From: Zygnema cylindricum
Lineage: Eukaryota > Streptophyta > Zygnematophyceae > Zygnematales > Zygnemataceae
Length of the DNA stretch: 64,000 nt
Reading direction: 5' to 3'
Assembly (NCBI GenBank): GCA_037447655.1
Contig: JBBHKE010000813.1
Span: 1-64,000, forward strand
Below the pieces are notes generated by a model. The model ran no database searches. It was not told the DNA's origin and worked only from the letters and a program-made list of their open reading frames with translations. This document shows positions 45,390-54,101 of this stretch, in pieces; the stretch's first letter is position 1; each line of letters opens with the position of its first letter. Made by a program: the position numbers and the translations under genes.

Positions 45390-45625
45390 TATAGTGCACC
45401 GTGAATGGCTATTAGCATTAATGTTGTTTTCGCCGCTTAAAACATATTTTCTCCGTGCACACTTGTCCGATGGTGTTTAAGACGGTTGGGATCGAAAGTT
45501 AAGACTCTCAACTTCTTATTGGTGGTCTCAAATTGAAAATTGGACCATTGTGTACGGATAAAAGATGTTTTAAGTGGCAAAAAAAAAATTAACACTAACC
45601 GTGATTCATGTTTTACTGTACTTGT
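45390..45625. repeat. inverted-repeat (hairpin) element, about 235 bp
   Basis: Left arm GTGAATGGCTATTAGCATTA ... CGCTTAAAACATATTTTCTC; right arm reverse complement GTGAATCACGGT.AGTGTTA (offset) ... CACTTAAAACATCTTTTATC. Arms of about 80 bp enclose about 70 bp. The outer motif GAATGGCTATTAGC resembles the MITE ends at 32463. No ORF. Confidence 0.6.
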
Positions 45626-46470
45626 AAGCGGAATGAAGATTGGAATGTTTTTGCAAGTCCTAAGGCATAGTTTTTTAGGACATATTTAGTGTGAGAGTGT
45701 TGAAGAAGTACAGACACTGTCCATATGTAAGTGTGGTACAACGTAATTGTGGTACAATGCAGTACAGTATAGCTCACCGTGTATCGCTATTGTGCTAATT
45801 TTTTGTTTTACACGTGGGAAAACAGAGACCGATTTACTTTGTCTGACCATAAAATCAAATAAAAATGAATGGTTAAAAAACAACACCGTACAGTGTGTAC
45901 TGAAAATTCCCGCCATATTTTTGAGAATGCTTCGCCCTAATTTGGGAGCTAACTCCCATATTTTTGAGAATGCTTCGCCCTAATTTGGGAGCTAACTCCT
46001 GCTAAAAATTGCGCCGCATAAAACAGCCTCAAAAAATGTTTTCCCACGTACTTTTGCCCATCCTGAGATCCATTCATAGTTCAAAAGTAGGTGAAAGTAG
46101 GCCCATACAATATGCCTATTGTATGCAAAACATACAATATGACCTTAAGACCCATATTGTATTCGGACCAAATTGGACCAATTAAAACATCCGGACCAGA
46201 AATTTGACCAATTAAAACATTCGGACCATAATTATTTATTTACACCGTCAGATTCGGACGATCGGAAGTTTGTTGATCAAAGTAGCGATCTAAGAATATC
46301 ACATGAAAAGCCCATAACACAACTAATGCTAAAGGCGCCGACCAAAGGCCTACTAAAAAATGCCTAATTTTGAACTATGGTTACATTGAGTCGGGTTAGT
46401 AAAGTACTTTTTATTTGCGTGGCTCATTTTGGTTGGTACCACGGAGTAAACTATTAGGATTCTACAAATA
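45626..46470. other. intergenic with short repeats
   Basis: Contains another MITE-like edge at about 45771 (GCTCACCGTGTATCGCTATT), a 43-bp tandem duplication (45914-45999), and repeated GACCAATTAAAACAT(C/T)CGGACCA near 46170-46230. No gene recognised. Confidence 0.45.
45914..45999. repeat. perfect 43-bp tandem duplication
   Basis: CATATTTTTGAGAATGCTTC begins at 45914 and at 45957. The two 43-bp units appear identical. Confidence 0.93.
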
Positions 46471-46472
46471 TA

Positions 46473-46546
46473 CTAAAAATCTTTGACACCAAAGTGTGAA
46501 CGCAGTATGCTAAAAATCTTTGACACCAAAGTGTGAACGCAGTATT
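46473..46546. repeat. 37-bp tandem duplication beside TIR element
   Basis: CTAAAAATCTTTGACACCAA begins at 46473 and 46510. The second unit runs into the target duplication of the element at 46551. Confidence 0.9.
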
Positions 46547-46550
46547 TGTA
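46543..46550. repeat. target-site duplication TATTTGTA (left)
   Basis: Identical 8 bases recur at 47863-47870 on the other side of the TIR element. If the element is taken to start TAGGG, a 4-bp TTTG duplication is the alternative reading. Confidence 0.8.
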
Positions 46551-47862
46551 GGGAATTGCTGATCGCAGAGACTATTTTTGATGTGTGCAGATAATTTACA
46601 AAAATTGTACATTTGAAGTACAGTTTCGTACAAGCTACGTACCTTGAAGTTCAGATTTGACGGTTAATCCGTCGAACAACTTTGAATGGCGGAATATTGT
46701 ATCGGCGGTTGAAAAAGTGTCGTGATTGCAAACGTCGACTGTCATAAAAAAAAAACAATTCACACGGTCGACGCAGGTTTACTTGCTGCATTCAAACCGA
46801 AATAGATGATGATTTATGTGAGGAAACGGATGTCCTTTTGTTTTTTTTGGACGTGAAAGGCCCTTGACGTCATCTTACGTCAACTAAAACGTCGCTATGT
46901 GATTCATGTTGTTGTACGATTAAGTTGTACGTCAAAATTACAAAAAAGTTTCAAATTTTCATTTTTTCATGTTCTCTTATACATGATTTTGATTGGCTGT
47001 TAGTGTATGGGTTATCATTTGAAAAATTTAGGTACAGTGCGGATCATTCATTCATGATACGACTTCATGTTTTTTCAAAGTCCGATTTTTGCATTCCGAA
47101 AAGGGTTTCTGGAAAAGAAGATGATTTACCACATTTGTCAAGTTGTGACGCACTTGACCGTATGTTTTGTCCGTCGCTATGCTTCTAATCGTATATTTTG
47201 TCCGTCGCAACGCTCCAAAAAGGTTGACAGCCGAGCAGCCGGTCAGTTTGGCGCCTCTGTTGTTGTCTTTTTGCGAAATGTATGGTACGGGATTATTCGT
47301 TTCCTCATATAATTCATCACCCATTCCGGTGTGAATGCAACAACTGTAACTGCGGCAGCCACATATAAATAAAATGGCGGTGCGAGCAAGTAGTTTATCA
47401 CTTCACGTTAGCCGCAAAAATAAAATCTTTCATCGATATTTATACGAGGGTACGCTTTTTTATTTTGTACTAAGTTTATTTCGTTTCGTGCGAGTTTACA
47501 CATGTTGTACGTCGTCTTTCAATATGTGTCCAAGTTCAATGTAACGTTTCGCAAGTTGATTTCATTTTTGCGGTAAACTACATGCGAGCAAACATTTCAT
47601 TTATATGTGGTTGCCGCAATTTGGTTACAAATAACTTGCGCCGGCCGTGTGAATTGTTTTTATTTTTATGACGGTCGACATTTGCAATCGCGACACTTTT
47701 TGAACAACCGGTACAATAAAATGCCAATCAAAGTTGTTCGACGGATTGACCATCGGATCTTAACTGAAAGGTACTTAGCTTGTACGAAAGTGTAATTCAA
47801 ATGTACAATTCTTAACAACTACTTGCGCCCAGCAAAAACCGTCTGTGCGATTAGCAATTCCC
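46551..47862. mobile_element. DNA transposon with long terminal inverted repeats, non-autonomous
   Basis: 1312 bp, both ends GGGAATTGCT(G/A)ATCGCA. The inverted arms extend about 300 bp (46551 to about 46850 against about 47570 to 47862). Shared blocks include AATTGTACATTTGAA, CGTACAAGCTA, AATCCGTCGAACAACTTTGA and ACAATTCACACGG. An 8-bp duplication fits the hAT superfamily, while long arms are more typical of Mutator-like elements. No transposase is recognisable in the small interior ORFs, so movement would depend on another element. Confidence 0.85.
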
Positions 47863-47870
47863 TATTTGTA

Positions 47871-48408
47871 ATACCTAAAGTAAAAAGTGACTAATATTAG
47901 GTGTTTGATAAAAAACTAGTGAATCAACGCACGTTACACGGGCATGGACTGTGTCCTATGCCCGCTTATAAATTATCATGCCCGTTACACACGCATGGAC
48001 CGTTTACTGTTTATCAAACGGTGTAAGTACACTACTACTCTACAATTTAAGATGTCTGTACGTACATTTGTAGACATAACCCAAATTTTCACAAAGATTG
48101 ACGGTAAATTGAGCAAAGAATTAACGACACAAAATCACACTTTTTGAAAAGGACGAGTATTTTTTGAACAACCAACATTCTATGATCAGACGGTCACAAT
48201 CAAAGGGTAGACGGTTGAAGACTCATTATAGGTGGCAGGTTAATCTCTATTCATTGACAGAATCGTGTATCCACGACCTGACAGTAAAAAACGATTGCCA
48301 AAGGGGTACTTTGAAAGTTACCTGATCGTTGAGGGCAGCCGAGGGACAAAGTTAGCCCTTTGCTGAAGCTAAATCAATGCCTGTTGCACGGGCATGAACC
48401 ATATCCAA
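47871..48408. other. intergenic, shares a motif with minisatellite flanks
   Basis: No gene recognised. GTTACACGGGCATGGACTGT at about 47934 recurs in diverged form at about 47984, 48383 and 48526 (GTTACACACGCATGGACCG, TTGCACGGGCATGAACC, TTACACGCGCATGGTCC). Confidence 0.5.
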
Positions 48409-48525
48409 TTGATCGTGTCCGCTGATTCTACCCGTTGATCTTGCCCGTTGATTGTGCCCGTAGATGGTAACCGTTGATTGTACCATTTGATGTTGCTCGT
48501 TTATCATGCTCGTTGATCGTGCCCA
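48409..48525. repeat. 13-bp minisatellite, 9 units
   Basis: Nine exact-length 13-bp units from 48409, consensus TTGATCGTGCCCG, with no indel and several substitutions each (TTGATCTTGCCCG, TTGATTGTGCCCG, TTGATGTTGCTCG). Flanked on both sides by the CACGGGCATG-type motif. Confidence 0.9.
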
Positions 48526-49193
48526 TTACACGCGCATGGTCCGTGTCCTTTTTATCGAATCGTTCAAAATCGATTGGAATATTTTAGAGGTTTGTACGAA
48601 CATTTGTAGACGCAACCCAAAACAACACAACGATTAACGCAACATCTGACCTGTTTGGTGACGTTGGCCGGAGGAGACGCTGTTTACGGGTGCAATGAAC
48701 ATAAAGTTTGCCTATTTAAAGGTTTCCAAACGGACAACTAAATTGAATAGAGATATGTAAAGGGCTGTCTCCATGTATTAAAGTTTTGGTTTTTCTTTGT
48801 CGTTCTGTCCCAAAATTGAAAGAACTTTGAAAAAAACCTTAGCCCTACTGGAAAATCATTTGTACCAAAATACACTGAACATCAATTCATACTTAGAATC
48901 TACTTCATGTTTGTCGTCATGTGAACACGTTTCAACATTTTCCTCTTTTTGACCCCGGGCAAGGGAATAAAACCTATCAAAAAACTTCATCAAAAAACTT
49001 CATCACAAAACATCTCGAGAGGGTGATTTCAGTTCAAGTATAGGCAAAACAACGAATGGAAAACGACCCAGGCACGGGCCACATGAGTGGGAAAATTCTA
49101 AGACGAGCGAGAGTAATCGGTATTTTTCTCCAAGCTTGTCATGTGAATGTACAAAAAAAATGAGCATGTTCAGAAAAAAAATTGAAGGGGTAT
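48526..49193. other. intergenic, nothing recognised
   Basis: AT-rich DNA without recognisable ORF or repeat except a short duplicated CAAAAAACTTCATCA near 48976-49005. Confidence 0.4.
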
Positions 49194-50233
49194 TGTGTAG
49201 AAATTGATGGTTCTTTTAGTACTTTATAGGTCTAAAATGAAATGCGGAAAGAAGCCGAGGCAGTCAGCCTCTAACTTCTCTCTCCAACTCCCATACTTGT
49301 TGCAGTCACTGAGAAGTTGGAGAGGAAGCTAGAGCCATCGCTACCAAGGCTCTCCACAGGTTTACGGGAAATAGATTAGGTTATTTACACAGAGGTATTT
49401 TATTTACTGAAAGGGGAGATGTCGCATCCAGGATTTGATCCTGGTACTTGCCGTTTGTTAAAGCCGCCGGTAGCCGTTAGACTTATCTATTAAGTCTAGG
49501 ACTAGAGTTACATGCTATAGGGTTTGTTAGTTATTTAAATGTTACCACGTAGAATAATTCATTTAACAGCAACTGTTTACGGAATACATAGATTCAATAA
49601 TGTAAAAGTACGGATTACGGTATGGATTAGAAACGAATACAGCGGAAGTATTTATAATAGCTACGATTGAAATATGCATTCAATCGGACGGCCGAAAGAA
49701 TGTCGACATTGCGGAAGATAATATCGTCGTTTTGTGGTCATCGCCACATCGGATGACAGGTGGCACAATTACATTAGATTGGGGCATCTACGGGGATTAC
49801 GGGACCGAATTCAGATATGACATGTGTCGACATTTAGGCCATGTCGTACAATATCTATAGAGAAAGTACACCGGCAACTATACTTTTTTGTACAGCAGTG
49901 CAATATGATTTGTGGTGGCGTACATCAGAAGATAGAGTTTTAGAGAGAGATAGGACTTCGAAAATTTTGGTAGATAGGACCCTCTCTCCCAAAGAGCTTC
50001 TGTACAAAAGGTCAACTTTGACCCTTCTTAACTTACTACTCAGAGGAGCAAATTCAAAGATTCTTTTTGCTATCGACTCAGGGGAGTCTTGCCTTCACAA
50101 GAGTGAAGGTGGTAATAGTTTTTGTCTGCTAAAGTGGTAGTTAGTCTTGTTGAAACACAAAGGGGTTAGGGTTATCCTAAAGGCTTTTTGCAAGCTGTCC
50201 ATTCTGAGGACCTAAAGAGGTCTTAGAGTTACA
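49194..50233 (+). repeat. 5' LTR of element H (group B)
   Basis: 1040 bp, TGTGTAGAAATTGATGG to AGAGTTACA, then primer site GGTTATGGGCCCACCC. Order of landmarks matches element D (GGCAGTCAGCCTCTAACTTC, TACTACTCAGAGGAGCAAAT, GATTCTTTTTGCTA). The antisense tRNA-like module is at 49431-49493 (box B GGATCAAATCC on the minus strand). Confidence 0.85.
49431..49493 (-). other. antisense tRNA-like module in LTR of H
   Basis: Minus strand: TTAATAGATAAGTC (box A-like, 49480-49493) and CCAGGATCAAATCCTGG, containing a perfect GATCAAATC box B (49431-49441). Same place and orientation as in elements B, D and F. Confidence 0.6.
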
Positions 50234-50249
50234 GGTTATGGGCCCACCC
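50234..50249 (+). other. primer-binding site of element H
   Basis: GGTTATGGGCCCACCC. The first 15 bases match without mismatch the complement of the plant initiator tRNA-Met anticodon arm. The enclosed ATG (50238-50240) is the Gag start. Confidence 0.85.
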
Positions 50250-51180
50250 TCTAGGGTACCCATCTTAAAGGAAATGGCTTCATATACTGAAAAGTATGAT
50301 GACAGGAGCTCTATGCAAGAAAAGGTTTTGGGGGATAGTGAGTGGACGATTGGGGCGTCCATCAGGTCTTAAAATCCCTCTAGGGTTTGGAGGAAAGAAA
50401 TTCACCAAGAAAGCATATCTATCTTCAACGGAGGAGACAAAGGAAGGGGAAGTGGTGGACAAAGGAAAGGAGAAGGAGACGACCACACCAATAGCAACTA
50501 GTTTGGCATTCATGTCACCTATTTCAAGGAACGAGGAGAATGATATTGATACCTGGGACTTCAACAATATAGCACCAAAGCACTTCATCCTCTGCCATCT
50601 TACTCAAGGGCTTGCATGTCCTAAGTTGCAGGTTTAAAGGGCATCCGATCTTTCGATGGCTTTCATAAAGGCGTAGCGAAGTGGTACGATTAAGCAACAA
50701 CAATTGGTTGATCAGAAAATTAAAGAAAATGTATACAAAGGGGGAAAGATGTTGGATTTTGCTATGAGCTTGCTACACTTTACATGGAGCTAGAGAGTGT
50801 TGGAAAATAATTTAGTGAAAAGGAAAAGGTTAACTGTTTACTGATGAAGTTACCCAATGAGTTCGAGAACATAGTCAACCGTGTGAAGGACTTGCCTAAC
50901 TCAAGGTGGAGATTCAATTCAGTGGTAGGTGTGATTTTGTTCGAGAAAATACGATTGAGATCAGAAGGAGAGGAAAGAGTAGGCAAGCTTTAGCAGGTGT
51001 GACCGATTGGAGGAACAAGGATTCTCGGAGACCGGTCAAAAATTACAAAAGGGGGGAGCAAAAATATCAGATCGACGAGTTCAGACCAAGGGCTCCCAAC
51101 GGTTTATGTCATTTCTGTAAAAAACCAGGGCACTATATGGCGAAGTGCACTAAGCTAACTGTAAAAGAGGAAACAATACA
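50238..51180 (+). pseudogene. gag: Gag of element H, truncated
   Basis: Starts MGPPSRVPIL in the primer site, then a frameshift. Open piece 50296-50637 (CKKRFWGIVSGRLGRPS, KHFILCHLTQGLACPK). Stops at 50635 and 50673. Later piece 50906-51180 has ENTIEIRRRGKSRQALAG and an intact zinc knuckle CHFCKKPGHYMAKC. Eight or so bases are missing after KLT compared with element D. The homology stops at about 51180, next to the gypsy LTR; nothing further of H was found. Confidence 0.85.
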
Positions 51181-51196
51181 CCATAACACGGCACAA

Positions 51197-51646
51197 TGAC
51201 CAGCGGAAAACACCAAGGATCTTCCCGTAGCAATAGTAGGAGCACGGTACTAACAGACAAGGTTGCGCTTTATAACTTGGAATAGAGTACAAGGTTGCGC
51301 TAGCTGCCTAGGTCTACTTGAGGTACTCTATTCACAAGCCCACCTGACTATTTAAACTAACTAACAGCTAGTCATCCTAGTACTGTACAGCTGTACACGT
51401 GGACCTTCACGGTCAACCGAGATCTATCTAAAACTTCCTTCTAGAACTATACAACTCCATCTACATTCTGCGGCGTTGTTATGCTGCGCATCTATGTTGC
51501 GGCCCTACCAACTTGTTATGCTGCTAAGTTGCTATGCTGCTACGTTGCGCTGGTCTGGAATCAGAGCTGCGCTGCTTTGAAATCGCAACTATAGTAGCAT
51601 AGCACTAGCCACTAAGTACGAGAATCGTGTAACCCTATTAGAATAC
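51197..51646 (-). repeat. 3' LTR of gypsy remnant
   Basis: About 450 bp. On the plus strand it begins TGACCAGCGG. The right edge is set by the purine tract (minus CCTTAGTGGGAGG) at 51647-51659. Rich in GCAGC/GCAACA short motifs. Boundaries are approximate because only one LTR exists. Confidence 0.6.
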
Positions 51647-51690
51647 CTCCCACTAAGGATTCAGCGTCCCGCTGAACCTTGAATTACTCA

Positions 51691-52973
51691 GGGAAACTGC
51701 AACTTCCGGAGTATGTCGTATGTTTCCTCGCGATACTCCTCAACTCGTGGCGAAGGGCGTCGAGTTGATGTTGGAGCTGCTCATATCGGGTCTCAAGCAA
51801 CGCAATATGATGATATGCCGTTGCCAATCGCCTCTAAGTGATTCGCTCTCGAACATGATCCTCCTCTTCCTCGGTTACAACCTCGGTTAATTCGGGTCGT
51901 CGCGGAATGGCCGCCGGTGTAGGCTCCTCGCGTGGCGGAATCCGGGGTTCTTCAGGTTCAGCCACTGGGGGAACTTCCTCCGCTTCTTCGTCTGCCGGTT
52001 CCCACCGAGGTACTTTTCCGTAATTTAAAGGACACATGTTTTCTTGTAGCTCGGGCCCACTACAGAGCATTCTTTCTGGCCAGCTTGAGTGCCCGTACCT
52101 CAGGGGTAACCTCCCCCCTAGAGATGATGTCGTGGAGGCGGACGTACCACGGGTGATAATGACGGAGTAACCTGGGAACATCAATCTATACCTGTAGTTG
52201 TCCTCTACCACTTCCACAAACGGTAAGGCATGAGGGTTTAGCTACACATAACCCTTATGGTTATTTCCTAGGTCTTTTGTCCGCATGAAATTGCACGCTG
52301 GGTGTGACAGAACGTCGGCAAGAATACGGATAGGATCTTGAAGCTTCCCTATACGCCACTCCTCGGGCCACTTCGAGGGGTTCCAATAAAATCTTTTGGC
52401 GAAGCTGAAGGCGAGGTCCAAATGCAGGGTGTTGACCAGTACTGTGAAGAGGTAGTCGGGAATTTCCTCTCCCTGTTCACTTTCCTCCTCCGGATCTCTT
52501 CGGTTCTCTCGCAGGAGGAACACATCGTCGCCACTGGGGTATTGTGCCTCTGCCTTCCTTTCCGCGCTTTCAGACAACTGCTCGTCCGCGGTACTCTCCT
52601 TATTTGGGTCCCGCATTACCTCTAGATCTGAGGCGCGCTCCTTAATTGGCGGAGGCGTTGGTTCTCGTTCTGGTTCCACCGTCTCCGATAGCTCATGATC
52701 TTCCTTAAATTCTTGATCCCCTTCCCGGGTTGTGGTGTATTCGGGGTCCTCTGAGTTTTCTAACCCCTTCCCTCCACTGGTCTCTGCCAGTCCTACCTCG
52801 CTACTGGCGCTTTCCTCAGATTCCGGCTCCACTTCCACTTCACTTCGCTTGCTTGCTTCCACTATGGCCTCCGCTGCCCTTAACAATCTCTCGGGACGGT
52901 TCGCATCTCCTTGTCCCACCTGTACAAGTCTCCTCCTTTTCGGTGATGGATAGGACGACGACGCCATAGACAT
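51691..52973 (-). pseudogene. additional ORF between chromodomain and 3' LTR of the gypsy element
   Basis: One frame open from Met at about 52973 (MSMASSSYPSPKRRRLVQVG; an upstream Met at 53225 is also in frame) to TAA near 51693, crossed by two TAG codons (52242-52244 and about 51834). From the N-terminus: a Ser-rich start with basic PKRRR, a long Glu-rich probably disordered part, a compact part (PDYLFTVLVNTLHLDLAFSF, NPSKWPEEWRIGKLQDPIRI), a second acidic Pro-rich part, and a helical heptad-like C-terminus (ETRYEQLQHQLDALRHELRS). No zinc knuckle, protease or transmembrane segment. Product not recognised. It occupies the position of an accessory ORF3. Confidence 0.55.
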
Positions 52974-53329
52974 TGTTGAACCAGACAATTCCGGTAATTC
53001 TAGAAGCGAAGGTAAAATGACTGTGCGGAGAGAAGCAATTTCCAAGCTGCCAAAACTAGGTTGGTCGCGAGGACGGATGGCGGCTTTATTCACGTGCGTT
53101 GAGGGTTTCACTTTTGGACTTTGCGAAGCATCGCACCGTGCGAGGGTATCGCAACGTCCATCATTTATACAACTGCGCTGCTGCAGCGAAACGGAGGGTT
53201 CGTCGTTACCCACATAGTGAAACACAATTGCGCCATTGCGCTTTCATGTCAGCGCAGTGGTGGTGCTGCGATTCTCTAACGGCATCGTAACCATGTTGCG
53301 CTGCGGTGGCTGCGCTGGTACAGCGCTGC

Positions 53330-54015
53330 GGTGTGGTAACATTGCCGCTGCGTTCCTTTGCTGCGTTCCCAAGATGATTGCGATGGTTGCGACACTGCGA
53401 TTCGCTCCTTTATTGTGGCCATTGCGATTGCACCTCTGGTAAAGCTGAGTGTCCTCACTCCGGTGAAACCGTCGCAGCAACTCCGAAGAATGCAGATCCC
53501 CCTCGTCAACCCAAGTGTCGTTGTCAGCACCGTAGCCCTTCCAACGCACCAAATATTGGGTGGAGTTGGAATTCCGAGAGTGGCGTGAGTGAAGGATCTC
53601 TTCCACCTCATACTCGTGCGAGGTTCCCCGAACGGGTGGTAAAGGAGTATTTTATCTTCGATGAGGGAACATCGAATCAGGATCGCATAAATGTTTAAGA
53701 AGGGAAACATGGAAGACATTGTGGATATTCCAATCCTTCGGGATATCCAATTTGTAAGCCACGTCGCCTACACACGAAAGTTTTGTGAACGGCCGTGTGA
53801 ACTTCGGTGCAAACTTCTTAGAGAGGGCACCCGGGAAGGAGAGGTTTACCATATTAAGGCGAACCTTGTCCCCCATGCTAAAGACGGTGTCCTTCAGGTG
53901 AGCGTCGGCTTGTGACTTTTGACGATCCTTTGCCATTTGGAGCGCCTTGGCCTCCTTTTCCAGGGTCTTTTCCCCTATCCTGCCTTTTGACTCTCTCGCT
54001 ATTTGAATCTCCAAT
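53330..54015 (-). pseudogene. pol: gypsy integrase C-terminus and chromodomain
   Basis: High to low: EKEAKALQMAKDRQKSQADA and VFSMGDKVRLNMVNL (53652 to about 54015), the end of the integrase with its GPY/F-like fold (KFTRPFTKLSCVGDVAYKLD, HNVFHVSLLKHL), then after a frameshift near 53640 the chromodomain LVRWKGYGADNDTWVDEGDL (53430-53606), a methyl-lysine reader that directs chromovirus integration. The Tyr/Trp cage-type pattern YLVRWKGY..DTWV is present. The ORF reading above 54015 is LRR-gene flank, not integrase. Confidence 0.85.
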
Positions 54016-54101
54016 AGCCATCCTCTCCCCTCCGTTTTTTTCTCTTCCGTCTCCTTCTCCTCCCCTTCTCCTCCCTCTCTTCCTCCTCCCTTTCCTCCTT
54101 C
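54016..54101 (+). promoter_or_regulatory. pyrimidine-rich leader of the LRR gene
   Basis: CT-rich stretch (CCTCCCTCTCTTCCTCCTCC and similar) directly before ATG 54102, typical of plant 5' UTR or core promoter. The gypsy remnant begins just upstream, so the original promoter beyond about 90 bp is missing or replaced. Confidence 0.45.

Larger units (their letters stand above)
51197..54015 (-). mobile_element. Ty3/gypsy chromovirus remnant, 3' half
   Basis: In minus orientation: integrase C-terminal domain, chromodomain, an additional ORF, purine-rich tract, 3' LTR. Reverse transcriptase, protease, gag and 5' LTR are absent. It is the only Ty3/gypsy sequence recognised in the window. Its broken end lies about 90 bp from the start codon of the LRR gene at 54102. 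Confidence 0.82.

Noticed and set aside
46925-47324. ORFs of 81-90 codons inside the TIR element as a possible transposase
   Set aside because: Too short, overlapping on both strands, and no DDE or zinc-finger motif.
48409-48525. CRISPR-like array
   Set aside because: Direct 13-bp tandem units without spacers, in eukaryotic DNA; a minisatellite.
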